A stretch of 8,579 bases of DNA from Phycisphaerae bacterium (GCA_016873355.1 VGXK01000066.1:1-8579), one strand, 5' to 3'. Shown: positions 1 to 5,581, numbered from the stretch's first letter. Notes: generated by a model from the letters alone, not told the origin. Numbers and translations: made by a program.

Positions 1-38
1 GGCGTCTCGCAGAGTCGTCGCAGCAGGTCGTAGCGCAT
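1..38 (-). CDS. Start of a probable M42-family metallopeptidase (partial, leaves the window)
   Basis: Reading leftward from an ATG at 38, the minus strand encodes MRYDLLRRLCET followed by an incomplete proline codon. This looks to me like the first residues of M42 (FrvX / glutamyl aminopeptidase-like) cytosolic metallopeptidases, which often open with a short helix ending L-C-E-x-P-G before the first metal-binding region. Only 12 codons are visible, so no catalytic residue can be checked and the family call is recognition of a short N-terminus. The gene is divergent from the ygfZ-like gene at 137, with 98 bases between starts. No Shine-Dalgarno sequence precedes the ATG; a TACCAT lies 7 bases upstream. 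Any other protein starting this way remains possible. Confidence 0.5.
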   Translation of the reverse strand, partial: MRYDLLRRLCET

Positions 39-45
39 TGGGGCG

Positions 46-51
46 ATGGTA
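46..51 (-). promoter_or_regulatory. Candidate -10 element (TACCAT) for the M42-like gene
   Basis: On the minus strand TACCAT ends 7 bases before the ATG at 38. That spacing would place the transcription start at or very near the start codon. There is no recognisable -35 box and no ribosome binding site. A TANNNT match alone is weak; the support comes from the mirrored arrangement at 125-130. Confidence 0.25.
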
Positions 52-52
52 A

Positions 53-88
53 CCGGCGGCCGCCGCCGGCGACTCCGCTCCGGAGTCG
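53..88. repeat. Two adjacent perfect inverted repeats
   Basis: The first dyad (53-69) is CCGGCGGC, a single C, then GCCGCCGG. The second (70-88) starts at the next base and is CGACTCCG, CTC, then CGGAGTCG. Each has 8 paired bases per arm. They lie in the divergent intergenic region and could be protein-binding sites or cruciform/hairpin-forming DNA. The high GC content makes the first one less remarkable; the second includes A and T in both arms and is harder to dismiss. Confidence 0.6.
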
Positions 89-124
89 GGGGCCCGGCAC
101 TCGGCGACGGATGCGTCATCGCTC

Positions 125-130
125 TACGAT
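125..130 (+). promoter_or_regulatory. Candidate -10 element (TACGAT) for the ygfZ-like gene
   Basis: TACGAT ends 6 bases before the ATG at 137, the spacing expected for a leaderless transcript. No Shine-Dalgarno sequence precedes that ATG. No -35 box is evident at 16-18 bases upstream. The call is an inference from position and from the mirrored TACCAT on the other side of the intergenic region. Confidence 0.25.
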
Positions 131-136
131 GCGCCG

Positions 137-1432
137 ATGCCGCGGATTTCGCCGCTCACGAAGCTCCACGAGTCGTTCGTGATCGCGGAGAACGAGCGTC
201 GCGCGGGGTCGGTGGCGGGCGCCGCGCGTCGAACCGCCGACTCCGCGGCGGGCGCCGCGTCCGATCGAGCGCGGATCGAGGCGGTCGCGACCGCCTCGAA
301 TCGCGCGGACGTGGAGTGGATTCCGTTCGGCCCGGACGACGCGCCGGGCGACGGGCCCGTCTGCCGCATCGTGGCCGGCTACGGCACACCGGAGGCGGAA
401 TACGCCGCGATCCGGCGCTCCGCGGGCGTGCGCGACGCCGGCGAACGCGGCGTGCTGCGACTGCGCGGGCGCGACCGCGCGGCGTTCCTCCAGCGCATGC
501 TCACGCAGGATCTCGCGCCGCTTGCGAAGGCCGCGTGCGTCGAAAGCTTCTGGCTGAATCGAAAGGGGCGGATCGACGCGGACCTTCTGCTCGTCGAGAC
601 GGGCGCCGAGACGCTCGTCGATCTCGACGTGCACGCGGCGGTCCCCACCCGGGAGTCGCTCGATCGCTTCCTCTTCGGCGAGGAGGCGGCGATCGAGCAT
701 GCGACGGAGTCGATCTCGCGCCTGTCGCTGCACGGTCCGCGGGCGGCGGAAGCGCTCGAAGGGGCCGGGCTCGCCGCGATCTCGAGGCTCTCGCCGGGAG
801 GCGCGGCGGTCGATTCCGGCGGCGCCGCCGTTGCCGCCGAACGCTCCGGCGACGCGGCGATCGGCATCGTCGGCGCCCGGCGCGACCAGTGCGGCGTTCC
901 GGGCTTCGAGCTCTTCGTGCCGATCGATCGAGTCGAGTCCCTCTGGAGCGAGCTCGTCGCGGCCGCGGCGCGACCGATCGGCTGGGACGCGTACAACATC
1001 GCGCGCATCGAGGGTGGAACGCCGCTCTTCCGCGTCGACTTCGGAACCGATTCGCTTCCGCACGAGACCGGCGTGCTCGACTCGCGGGTGAGCTTCCGCA
1101 AGGGCTGCTACCTGGGACAGGAGATCGTCGCCCGCATGCACTCGCTCGGCGCGCCGAAGCAGGTGGTCGTGCGATTCCGCGCCGCCGGCGCACGGCTTCC
1201 GGTCGCGGGCGCGCCGCTCTCGCGCCCGGGCGAGGAACTCGCGTCGCCGGTCGGCGTCGTCACGAGCAGCACGATCTCGCCGCTGCTCGGCGGCGCGGCG
1301 ATCGGCTTCGCCACGGTGCGGAGCGCCGTGAGCGACGCGGGACGCCGGCTCGTGGTCCACGCCCAGGGCGAGCCCGTCGAGATCGAAGTGCTCGGACCTC
1401 CCGCCTCCTTCCTCTCCGCGGCCGGCGCATGA
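137..1432 (+). CDS. ygfZ: YgfZ/GcvT-like folate-binding protein
   Basis: The 431-residue product carries the YgfZ signature KGCYLGQE at residues 322-329, with the conserved cysteine at 324. Around it lie family-typical segments: R-L-R-G-R-D-R-A-A-F-L-Q (108-119), L-S-L-H-G (196-200), and R-I-E-G-G-T-P-L-F (290-298). The C-terminal barrel ends near 395. YgfZ proteins resemble the aminomethyltransferase GcvT, bind tetrahydrofolate and support assembly or repair of Fe-S enzymes, including MiaB in Escherichia coli. It is longer than E. coli YgfZ (about 326 residues). Part of the excess is an Ala/Arg-rich stretch at about residues 20-58 encoded by repeat-rich DNA, including a 24-base perfect palindrome. 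The ATG at 137 is the earliest good start; no ribosome binding site is seen. Its stop overlaps the next start by 4 bases (ATGA). The family assignment is firm; the exact role here is inferred. Confidence 0.9.
   Translation: MPRISPLTKLHESFVIAENERRAGSVAGAARRTADSAAGAASDRARIEAVATASNRADVEWIPFGPDDAPGDGPVCRIVAGYGTPEAEYAAIRRSAGVRDAGERGVLRLRGRDRAAFLQRMLTQDLAPLAKAACVESFWLNRKGRIDADLLLVETGAETLVDLDVHAAVPTRESLDRFLFGEEAAIEHATESISRLSLHGPRAAEALEGAGLAAISRLSPGGAAVDSGGAAVAAERSGDAAIGIVGARRDQCGVPGFELFVPIDRVESLWSELVAAAARPIGWDAYNIARIEGGTPLFRVDFGTDSLPHETGVLDSRVSFRKGCYLGQEIVARMHSLGAPKQVVVRFRAAGARLPVAGAPLSRPGEELASPVGVVTSSTISPLLGGAAIGFATVRSAVSDAGRRLVVHAQGEPVEIEVLGPPASFLSAAGA
214..306. repeat. Repeat cluster with a 24-base perfect palindrome inside the ygfZ-like gene
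   Basis: The core at 276-299 is a perfect palindrome with half-arm TCGAGGCGGTCG and no spacer. After one mismatch and one G-T pair the symmetry resumes for five more pairs, giving an imperfect palindrome over 269-306. Just upstream, GGCGGGCGCCGCG occurs twice as a direct repeat (214-226 and 247-259). The second copy lies within an inverted repeat at 244-259 (CGCGGCG, GG, CGCCGCG). All of it is in frame and encodes the Ala/Arg-rich segment of the protein. Confidence 0.75.
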
Positions 1433-1692
1433 CGATCGAGCCCGAGATGATCCTGCTCGTCGGAGGCGGAATCGTCACGCTCGGCGTGGCGATCTTCGTG
1501 ATCCGGCTGATCGTGTCGGCGCGGCGCGAGCACGAGGAAGTGCTTCGCCGCGAGCGCGAGGAGCTGCGCCGCCTGGAACGCGGCGAGGCGACGCGGAGCG
1601 ACGCGGCGAGCGGCGGCGACGCCGTCGCTCCGTCGCACGACCACGGCGCGAACCGCGACCCGTCGGCGCCTCCCGGGAGTTCTCCGCGATGA
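1429..1692 (+). CDS. Small single-span membrane protein, function unknown
   Basis: I do not recognise this 87-residue protein. The start is the ATG whose last bases overlap the upstream TGA stop (ATGA), and its own stop overlaps the next start in the same way, so translational coupling on both sides is likely. Residues 7-30 form one hydrophobic segment rich in Gly, Ile, Val and Leu. Residues 31-54 are a strongly charged helix (R-R-E-H-E-E-V-L-R-R-E-R-E-E-L-R-R-L-E-R) that could form a coiled coil. The rest is a Ser/Asp/His/Pro-rich, probably disordered tail. A cytoplasmic C-terminus follows from the positive residues after the membrane segment. Coding is supported by the tight overlaps and the clear membrane-plus-helix pattern. 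It could be a scaffold or accessory subunit; nothing in the sequence shows which. Confidence 0.75.
   Translation: MTIEPEMILLVGGGIVTLGVAIFVIRLIVSARREHEEVLRREREELRRLERGEATRSDAASGGDAVAPSHDHGANRDPSAPPGSSPR
1670..1679 (+). promoter_or_regulatory. Ribosome binding site for the HMG-CoA lyase gene, within a palindrome
   Basis: GGGAG at 1675-1679 lies 9 bases before the ATG at 1689 and is the best Shine-Dalgarno match in this operon. It forms the right half of the perfect palindrome CTCCCGGGAG (1670-1679). A stem-loop cannot form from the palindrome alone, because it has no loop, but the left half could pair with another copy of the site. It supports the start chosen for the lyase. Confidence 0.5.
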
Positions 1693-2570
1693 ACGGCTGG
1701 ACGCATCCGCGCGGCGTGCGCATCACGGAGGTCGGCCCGCGGGACGGCCTCCAGAACGAAGCGCGGCCGATCGCCACGGACGACAAGGTGCGCTTCGTCG
1801 ATGCCCTCTCCGCCGCGGGCTGCGCGGAGATCGAGGTCTCGAGCTTCGTGAGCCCGAAGTGGGTTCCGCAGCTCGCGGACGCGGAGCAGGTCTTCGCGCG
1901 CATTTCGCGGCGCCCCGGCTGCGTCTACTCCGCGCTCGTGCCGAACCTGGAGGGGCTCGAGCGGGCGCTCGCCGCGCGAGTCGACAAGATCGCCGTCTTC
2001 ACCGCCGCAAGCGAGACCTTCTCCCGGCGCAACACGAACGCCTCGATCGCCGAATCGCTCGATCGGATCCGTCCGGTCGTCGACGGCGCCCGCGCCGCCC
2101 GGCGGCCGATCCGCGCCTACGTGAGCTGCGTGGTGCGCTGCCCCTACGAAGGACCGGTCGACGGCCGCGCCGTGCGCCGAGTCGTCGACTCGCTGCGCGG
2201 AATGGCCGTCGACGAGATCGATCTCGGCGACACGATCGGCGCGGCGGTTCCCGACGACGTCGACCGCCTCTGCGACTCGCTCGACGGCGCGCTCGCACCG
2301 TCGGACTTCGTGCTGCACCTGCACGACACGCGCCGGACGGCGCTCGCCTGCGCCCTGCGCGCCCTCCAGCTCGGCGTCACCCGCTTCGATTCGAGCGCCG
2401 GCGGCCTCGGCGGCTGCCCCTTCGCGCCCGGCGCCCGCGGCAACCTCGCCACCGAGGACCTCTGCTACATGCTCTCGGGTTGCGGCATCGAGACGGGCGT
2501 GGACGCATCCGCGATCGGCGCCGCCGCCGCGAGCGTGAAGCGCACCCTCGGCGACTCGGCGAGCCGGTAG
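1689..2570 (+). CDS. mvaB: Hydroxymethylglutaryl-CoA lyase
   Basis: The 293-residue protein matches the HMG-CoA lyase family end to end. It has V-G-P-R-D-G-L-Q-N-E (15-24) with the catalytic Arg18-Asp19, D-L-G-D-T-I-G (178-184), the metal-binding H-L-H-D (210-213) and the lyase signature G-G-L-G-G-C-P-F-A-P-G-A (238-249) with the active-site cysteine at 243, followed by G-N (251-252). The enzyme splits HMG-CoA into acetyl-CoA and acetoacetate, the last step of leucine breakdown. The usual H-D-T-Y-G-Q-A-L is H-D-T-R-R-T-A-L here, a local change next to the metal site. Length is normal for bacteria. It is the last gene of the ygfZ-like unit, starting with an ATGA overlap. Its last 106 bases are also coding for the convergent phosphoesterase gene. 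No other leucine pathway gene is visible nearby. Confidence 0.92.
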   Translation: MNGWTHPRGVRITEVGPRDGLQNEARPIATDDKVRFVDALSAAGCAEIEVSSFVSPKWVPQLADAEQVFARISRRPGCVYSALVPNLEGLERALAARVDKIAVFTAASETFSRRNTNASIAESLDRIRPVVDGARAARRPIRAYVSCVVRCPYEGPVDGRAVRRVVDSLRGMAVDEIDLGDTIGAAVPDDVDRLCDSLDGALAPSDFVLHLHDTRRTALACALRALQLGVTRFDSSAGGLGGCPFAPGARGNLATEDLCYMLSGCGIETGVDASAIGAAAASVKRTLGDSASR

Positions 2571-3325
2571 CCCCGCTGCGAGCGATTGATCCCGCGAAGC
2601 TCGACCGTTCCCGACTCGATTCGGACCGCGCACGGCTTCGCCGGGAACTCGAAGTGACCGGTGTTGATCACGAGTCGTCCGTCGACGCGCCAGGCGCCCG
2701 GACGATGGGAGTGACCGCAGACGATCACCTGGACCTGCGGCAGGAATCGTCGCGCGAAATCCGCCGCGAGCCTTGGATAGCGCCGCCAGTACGCGAGCAC
2801 CTGCATCACCGCGACCGGGCGGAGGCAGAGCGACAGCGCGCCCGAGTGCCTGAGCGCGAGCCTCGGGTCGGCCCATTCGCACGCGGCCGCGGCCCGCGCG
2901 GCGGCCAGGTGACCCTCGAGCGAGTCGCGCTTCGCGGGCGGCATCGACGCAAGCGTGCGCTCGACGGCGCGGCGAGCCTCCGCCGCCCATGGCGCCCACG
3001 GCGCCACGCACGGATCGAAGACGTCGCCGTGGGTGACGAGCACGCGCCCCGCGTCGAGCAGCAGATGCTTGCGGTCGGAGATCCCCAGGTCGTGATTGCC
3101 TTCGAGGCAGTCGATCGCCACGCCGCGACGGCCGCACTCCGCGTGCAGCAGATCGAGCTCCTCGCGTGCGTTCGCCTGCGCTCCCGGCAGGTGCAGCTCG
3201 GCGGAGTCGCCGTTCAGCACGAGGCGATCGATGCCGTCGAGCAGGGGCGCAAGCGCCGCGGCGTGGCATGGTCCCTTGCCCAGGTGCAGATCCGAGAGGA
3301 TGAGCGTGACGCCTCGTTCGCTCAT
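2465..3325 (-). CDS. LpxH-like calcineurin-type metallophosphoesterase
   Basis: The 286-residue product has the full metal-binding set of the calcineurin-like phosphoesterases: S-D-L-H-L-G (11-16), N-G-D-S (38-41), E-G-N-H-D (75-79), V-T-H-G-D (97-101) and C-G-H-S-H (203-207). The order and the short fold resemble UDP-2,3-diacylglucosamine pyrophosphatases (LpxH/LpxI-type activity in lipid A synthesis), but the substrate-binding region (about 110-190) is not clearly that of LpxH, so the substrate is open. I chose the ATG at 3325. It overlaps the upstream stop by 4 bases (ATGA), has GGAG 5 bases upstream (3331-3334) and leads straight into the first metal motif. The longer reading frame upstream is overlapped by the previous gene. 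The last 34 residues or so (A/P/S-rich, beyond the fold) are encoded within the end of the convergent lyase gene. Third gene of the miaB unit. Confidence 0.85.
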   Translation of the reverse strand: MSERGVTLILSDLHLGKGPCHAAALAPLLDGIDRLVLNGDSAELHLPGAQANAREELDLLHAECGRRGVAIDCLEGNHDLGISDRKHLLLDAGRVLVTHGDVFDPCVAPWAPWAAEARRAVERTLASMPPAKRDSLEGHLAAARAAAACEWADPRLALRHSGALSLCLRPVAVMQVLAYWRRYPRLAADFARRFLPQVQVIVCGHSHRPGAWRVDGRLVINTGHFEFPAKPCAVRIESGTVELRGINRSQRGYRLAESPRVRFTLAAAAPIADASTPVSMPQPESM

Positions 3326-3759
3326 GCGGACTCCGCACCCTCGTGCGCGGCGCCGAAGAGCATCGAGAGTTCCTCCGCCGTGAGCGCAAGCGCAGGCGAC
3401 GACGGGCCGGCCGGCTGCGGCGCGGTGCGTGACGAGGGCGACTGCGGCGCCGGACAACCCGTCGCTCGGGTGCGGCTCGCGGACTCCGCGCCGAGCGCCT
3501 CCCGGATCTCGACCCACGGCGCGTTGCGGCGGATCGCTTCGAGCAGCGCCGGATCACCGCCGCCGCGGCACTCGATCGAAAGCCGTGGCGCCGGCGCTCC
3601 GAGTCGGCGCGCCCGCTCGCCCTCGAGCACGAGCGCGAAGACGACCATCGGATCGTCGCTCTGCCAGACCTGTTCGGACGCGCCGGTGGCCGGCGCTTCG
3701 CGCACCACGCGGTACCGCGCCGCGCCCGGATCGAGCTCGCGTGCGGGGCCGGAAGTCAC
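3322..3759 (-). CDS. Hypothetical protein between miaB and the phosphoesterase gene
   Basis: I do not recognise this 145-residue protein. The start is a GTG whose last bases overlap the miaB stop (GTGA), with GGGAG 5 bases upstream (plus-strand positions 3765-3769). Its stop overlaps the next ATG by 4 bases. That double coupling is the main evidence that it is real. Residues 1-90 look like a small folded domain, with hydrophobic stretches M-V-V-F-A-L-V-L-E (38-46) and R-L-S-I-E-C (59-64). Residues 92-124 are a Ser/Pro/Ala/Thr-rich linker. The end carries a short predicted helix, L-T-A-E-E-L-S-M-L-F-G (126-136), that could be a docking motif. There is no signal peptide or membrane segment. The context with a tRNA-modifying enzyme does not by itself give a function. 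Confidence 0.75.
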   Translation of the reverse strand: MTSGPARELDPGAARYRVVREAPATGASEQVWQSDDPMVVFALVLEGERARRLGAPAPRLSIECRGGGDPALLEAIRRNAPWVEIREALGAESASRTRATGCPAPQSPSSRTAPQPAGPSSPALALTAEELSMLFGAAHEGAESA

Positions 3760-5474
3760 GATCGCTCCCGCCACGCGCCGTCGCGGCGCTCGCCCACGAT
3801 CGTTCCTCGAAGAAGCAGCGGCTCCGCGGAATCGAGGCGCACCTGCACGATGCGTCCCGGCGAGATCGCGTCGATCGCCGCCATCGACGCCGTCGCGGGA
3901 CCTGCCGACGGCCGCGCCGCAACCTCGACCGACACTCCCGCCGACACGATCAGATCGCCCGCCGTGCGACCCGTGATGCGCAGCGCGGCCGCCGGCGCGG
4001 TTCCGCGTCGTCGCACGGTCGCCGCGCTCCCGCGCAGGCCCGAGCCGGCGCCCGCGCCGGCGCCCGCGCCGATCACGGCGAGCCGCAACCCGCCGCCGTC
4101 CATCTCGAATTCCGCGCCGACCCGCTCGCCCTCCTCCGGCGCCGACTCGTCCTCCACGCGCTCGACGAGCACGTCGACCGTGCGTCCCACCCATGATTCG
4201 TGCACGCGCCGACTCGTTCGCGCCTGCTCCGCGAGCATGCGGTTGTTGCGGAGCTTCTTCGTTTCGATCGGCACGTCGTCCTCGAAGCGCTCGATCGCGA
4301 CCGTGCCCGGGCGCGGCGAATACTTGAAGATGAAGTTGTTCTTGAACGGCACCGTGCGGATCAATTCGAGCGACGCCTCGAAGTCCTCCTCCGTCTCGGT
4401 CGGGAAGCCCACGATGAAGTCGCCGGCGAGCGTGGCGTTCGGCACGCGGTCGAAGAGCCGCTCCGTGAACGCGCGATACTGCTCCACCGTGTAGCCGCGG
4501 TTCATGAGCCTGAGAATGCGATCCGATCCCGACTGCACCGGCGCGTGCACGTACGGGCAGAGCCGCGGGCGCGACGCGAGCGCCTCGAACACGTCGTCGC
4601 CGAAATCGCGCGGATAGCTCGTCACGAAGCGAAGTCGCAACAGCCCCGGCACCTCGTCGTGGATGCGTTCGAGCAGCCTCGCGAAGGTGGTCGTCTCCGG
4701 TCCCGCCGGCGAACCGGAGCGGAACGCCGAGAGCCCCGGACCGATCTGCGGCGCCTCGCGCCCCGCGTCGTCGAACGAGACGCCGTGCGTGTAGCGGTAG
4801 TGGTTCACCGTCTGCCCGAGCAGCGTGATCTCGATCGCGCCCGCGTCGACGAGGCGCCGACACTCCTCCACGATGTGATCGGGCGGCCGATGCACTTCCG
4901 CGCCGCGCGTGCGCGGCACCACGCAATAGGTGCAGAACTTGTTGCATCCTCGCGTGATCCGCACGTAGGCGGACCACGCCTGCCCCTCGCGGGCGTCGGG
5001 ATCGAAGGCGCGCCCGAGATCGAGCATCTCGAGCCGATCCTCCGCCGCCGCGAGCACCGCGCTGCGCCGACTCCGATCGCCCGCAAGCGCCACGCGCTCC
5101 TCCCGCGACTCGAACCCGCAGCGAAGCGCGTTGTCGATCAGGAGCGGCAGCCGATCGAGCTCTCCCGGCCCGCACATGAGATCCACCTGGGGGTAGCGGC
5201 GCAGCAGATCCGGACCGTCGCGCTCGGCCATGCAGCCGAGCACGCCGAGCACGACCGGCTCCCCGCGCTTCTTGCGTTGGCCGATCCATCCGAGGCGGCT
5301 GTACGCCTTGCTCTCCGCGTGCTCGCGCACCGAGCAGGTGTTGAAGAGCACCACTTCCGCGCTGCGCCACTCGTCGACGAAGCGATGGCCCAGCGAGCGG
5401 AGCTGCGACCGCACGAGCTCGCTGTCGAGCTCGTTCATCTGGCAGCCGAAGGTCTCGAGGTAGACGGTCGCCAT
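3756..5474 (-). CDS. miaB: tRNA-2-methylthio-N6-dimethylallyladenosine synthase MiaB
   Basis: MiaB is a radical-SAM methylthiotransferase that converts i6A37 to ms2i6A37 in tRNAs reading codons that begin with U. The N-terminal domain has the three cluster cysteines C11 (F-G-C-Q-M-N), C47 (N-T-C-S-V-R) and C81 (L-G-C-M). The radical-SAM motif C-N-K-F-C-T-Y-C spans 177-184. Later hallmarks are P-V-Q-S-G-S-D-R (312-319), G-D-F-I-V-G-F-P-T-E (351-360) and S-P-R-P-G-T (386-391). The ATG at 5474 gives the standard opening before F-G-C-Q-M-N; 35 codons upstream in frame look unlike the family. At 572 residues it is about 100 longer than usual. There is an insertion at about 229-261, and the C-terminal TRAM domain (about 429-560) is interrupted by low-complexity sequence with a Gly-Ala run. 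L-G-Q-T-V-N replaces the common L-G-Q-N-V-N. First gene of a coupled three-gene unit. Confidence 0.93.
   Translation of the reverse strand: MATVYLETFGCQMNELDSELVRSQLRSLGHRFVDEWRSAEVVLFNTCSVREHAESKAYSRLGWIGQRKKRGEPVVLGVLGCMAERDGPDLLRRYPQVDLMCGPGELDRLPLLIDNALRCGFESREERVALAGDRSRRSAVLAAAEDRLEMLDLGRAFDPDAREGQAWSAYVRITRGCNKFCTYCVVPRTRGAEVHRPPDHIVEECRRLVDAGAIEITLLGQTVNHYRYTHGVSFDDAGREAPQIGPGLSAFRSGSPAGPETTTFARLLERIHDEVPGLLRLRFVTSYPRDFGDDVFEALASRPRLCPYVHAPVQSGSDRILRLMNRGYTVEQYRAFTERLFDRVPNATLAGDFIVGFPTETEEDFEASLELIRTVPFKNNFIFKYSPRPGTVAIERFEDDVPIETKKLRNNRMLAEQARTSRRVHESWVGRTVDVLVERVEDESAPEEGERVGAEFEMDGGGLRLAVIGAGAGAGAGSGLRGSAATVRRRGTAPAAALRITGRTAGDLIVSAGVSVEVAARPSAGPATASMAAIDAISPGRIVQVRLDSAEPLLLRGTIVGERRDGAWRERS
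4044..4070. repeat. 12-base tandem repeat in miaB encoding a Gly-Ala run
   Basis: GCCGGCGCCCGC occurs twice in tandem (4044-4055 and 4056-4067) followed by a partial third unit. On the coding strand it encodes alternating Gly and Ala at about residues 469-477 of MiaB, in the insertion that splits the TRAM domain. A multiple of three bases per unit means changes in copy number keep the frame. Confidence 0.75.
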
Positions 5475-5581
5475 CGCGAGGATCCGGCCCGTCGGGCGGC
5501 GGAAGCGGAGAGTGTAGGGCGTGCTCCGAAGCGCCACCTCAATTCTGCGCCCGGACGCAATCGGCGGTCGATGATGCACTC
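5475..5581. promoter_or_regulatory. Divergent control region between miaB and ftsW
   Basis: This 107-base gap must hold promoters for the miaB unit (leftward) and possibly for ftsW (rightward). For miaB, TACACT (plus positions 5511-5516) and TTGAGG (5537-5542) resemble promoter boxes, but they are 20 bases apart, too far for a typical promoter. Nothing convincing is visible for ftsW. Neither start has a clear Shine-Dalgarno sequence. No long inverted repeat was found. Confidence 0.4.

Larger units (their letters stand above)
39..136. promoter_or_regulatory. Divergent control region between M42-like gene and ygfZ-like gene
   Basis: This 98-base gap separates two divergent starts, so promoters for both genes should lie here or just inside the genes. 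It contains two directly adjacent perfect inverted repeats (53-69 and 70-88) that could be operators. No convincing -35/-10 pair of the housekeeping type is visible on either strand. TANNNT hexamers sit 6-7 bases upstream of both ATGs, and neither gene has a Shine-Dalgarno sequence, which would fit leaderless transcripts. Confidence 0.5.

Noticed and set aside
817..830. 14-base palindrome CGGCGGCGCCGCCG in the ygfZ-like gene
   Set aside because: It consists only of G and C and is easily made by runs of Gly and Ala codons at this base composition.
1260..3557. Very long minus-strand open frame (765 codons) across the end of ygfZ-like, mvaB and the phosphoesterase gene
   Set aside because: It is Arg/Ala/Gly-rich with no recognisable domain and lies over three genes with clear motifs in other frames. 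Long antisense frames are expected at this GC content.
1859..3976. Plus-strand open frame of 705 codons
   Set aside because: It crosses mvaB and the minus-strand genes and encodes repetitive Arg/Pro/Ala sequence without conserved motifs; an artefact of GC-rich codons.
5511..5542. Promoter for miaB (TTGAGG and TACACT on the minus strand)
   Set aside because: The boxes are 20 bases apart, beyond the normal 16-18, and each is an imperfect match.
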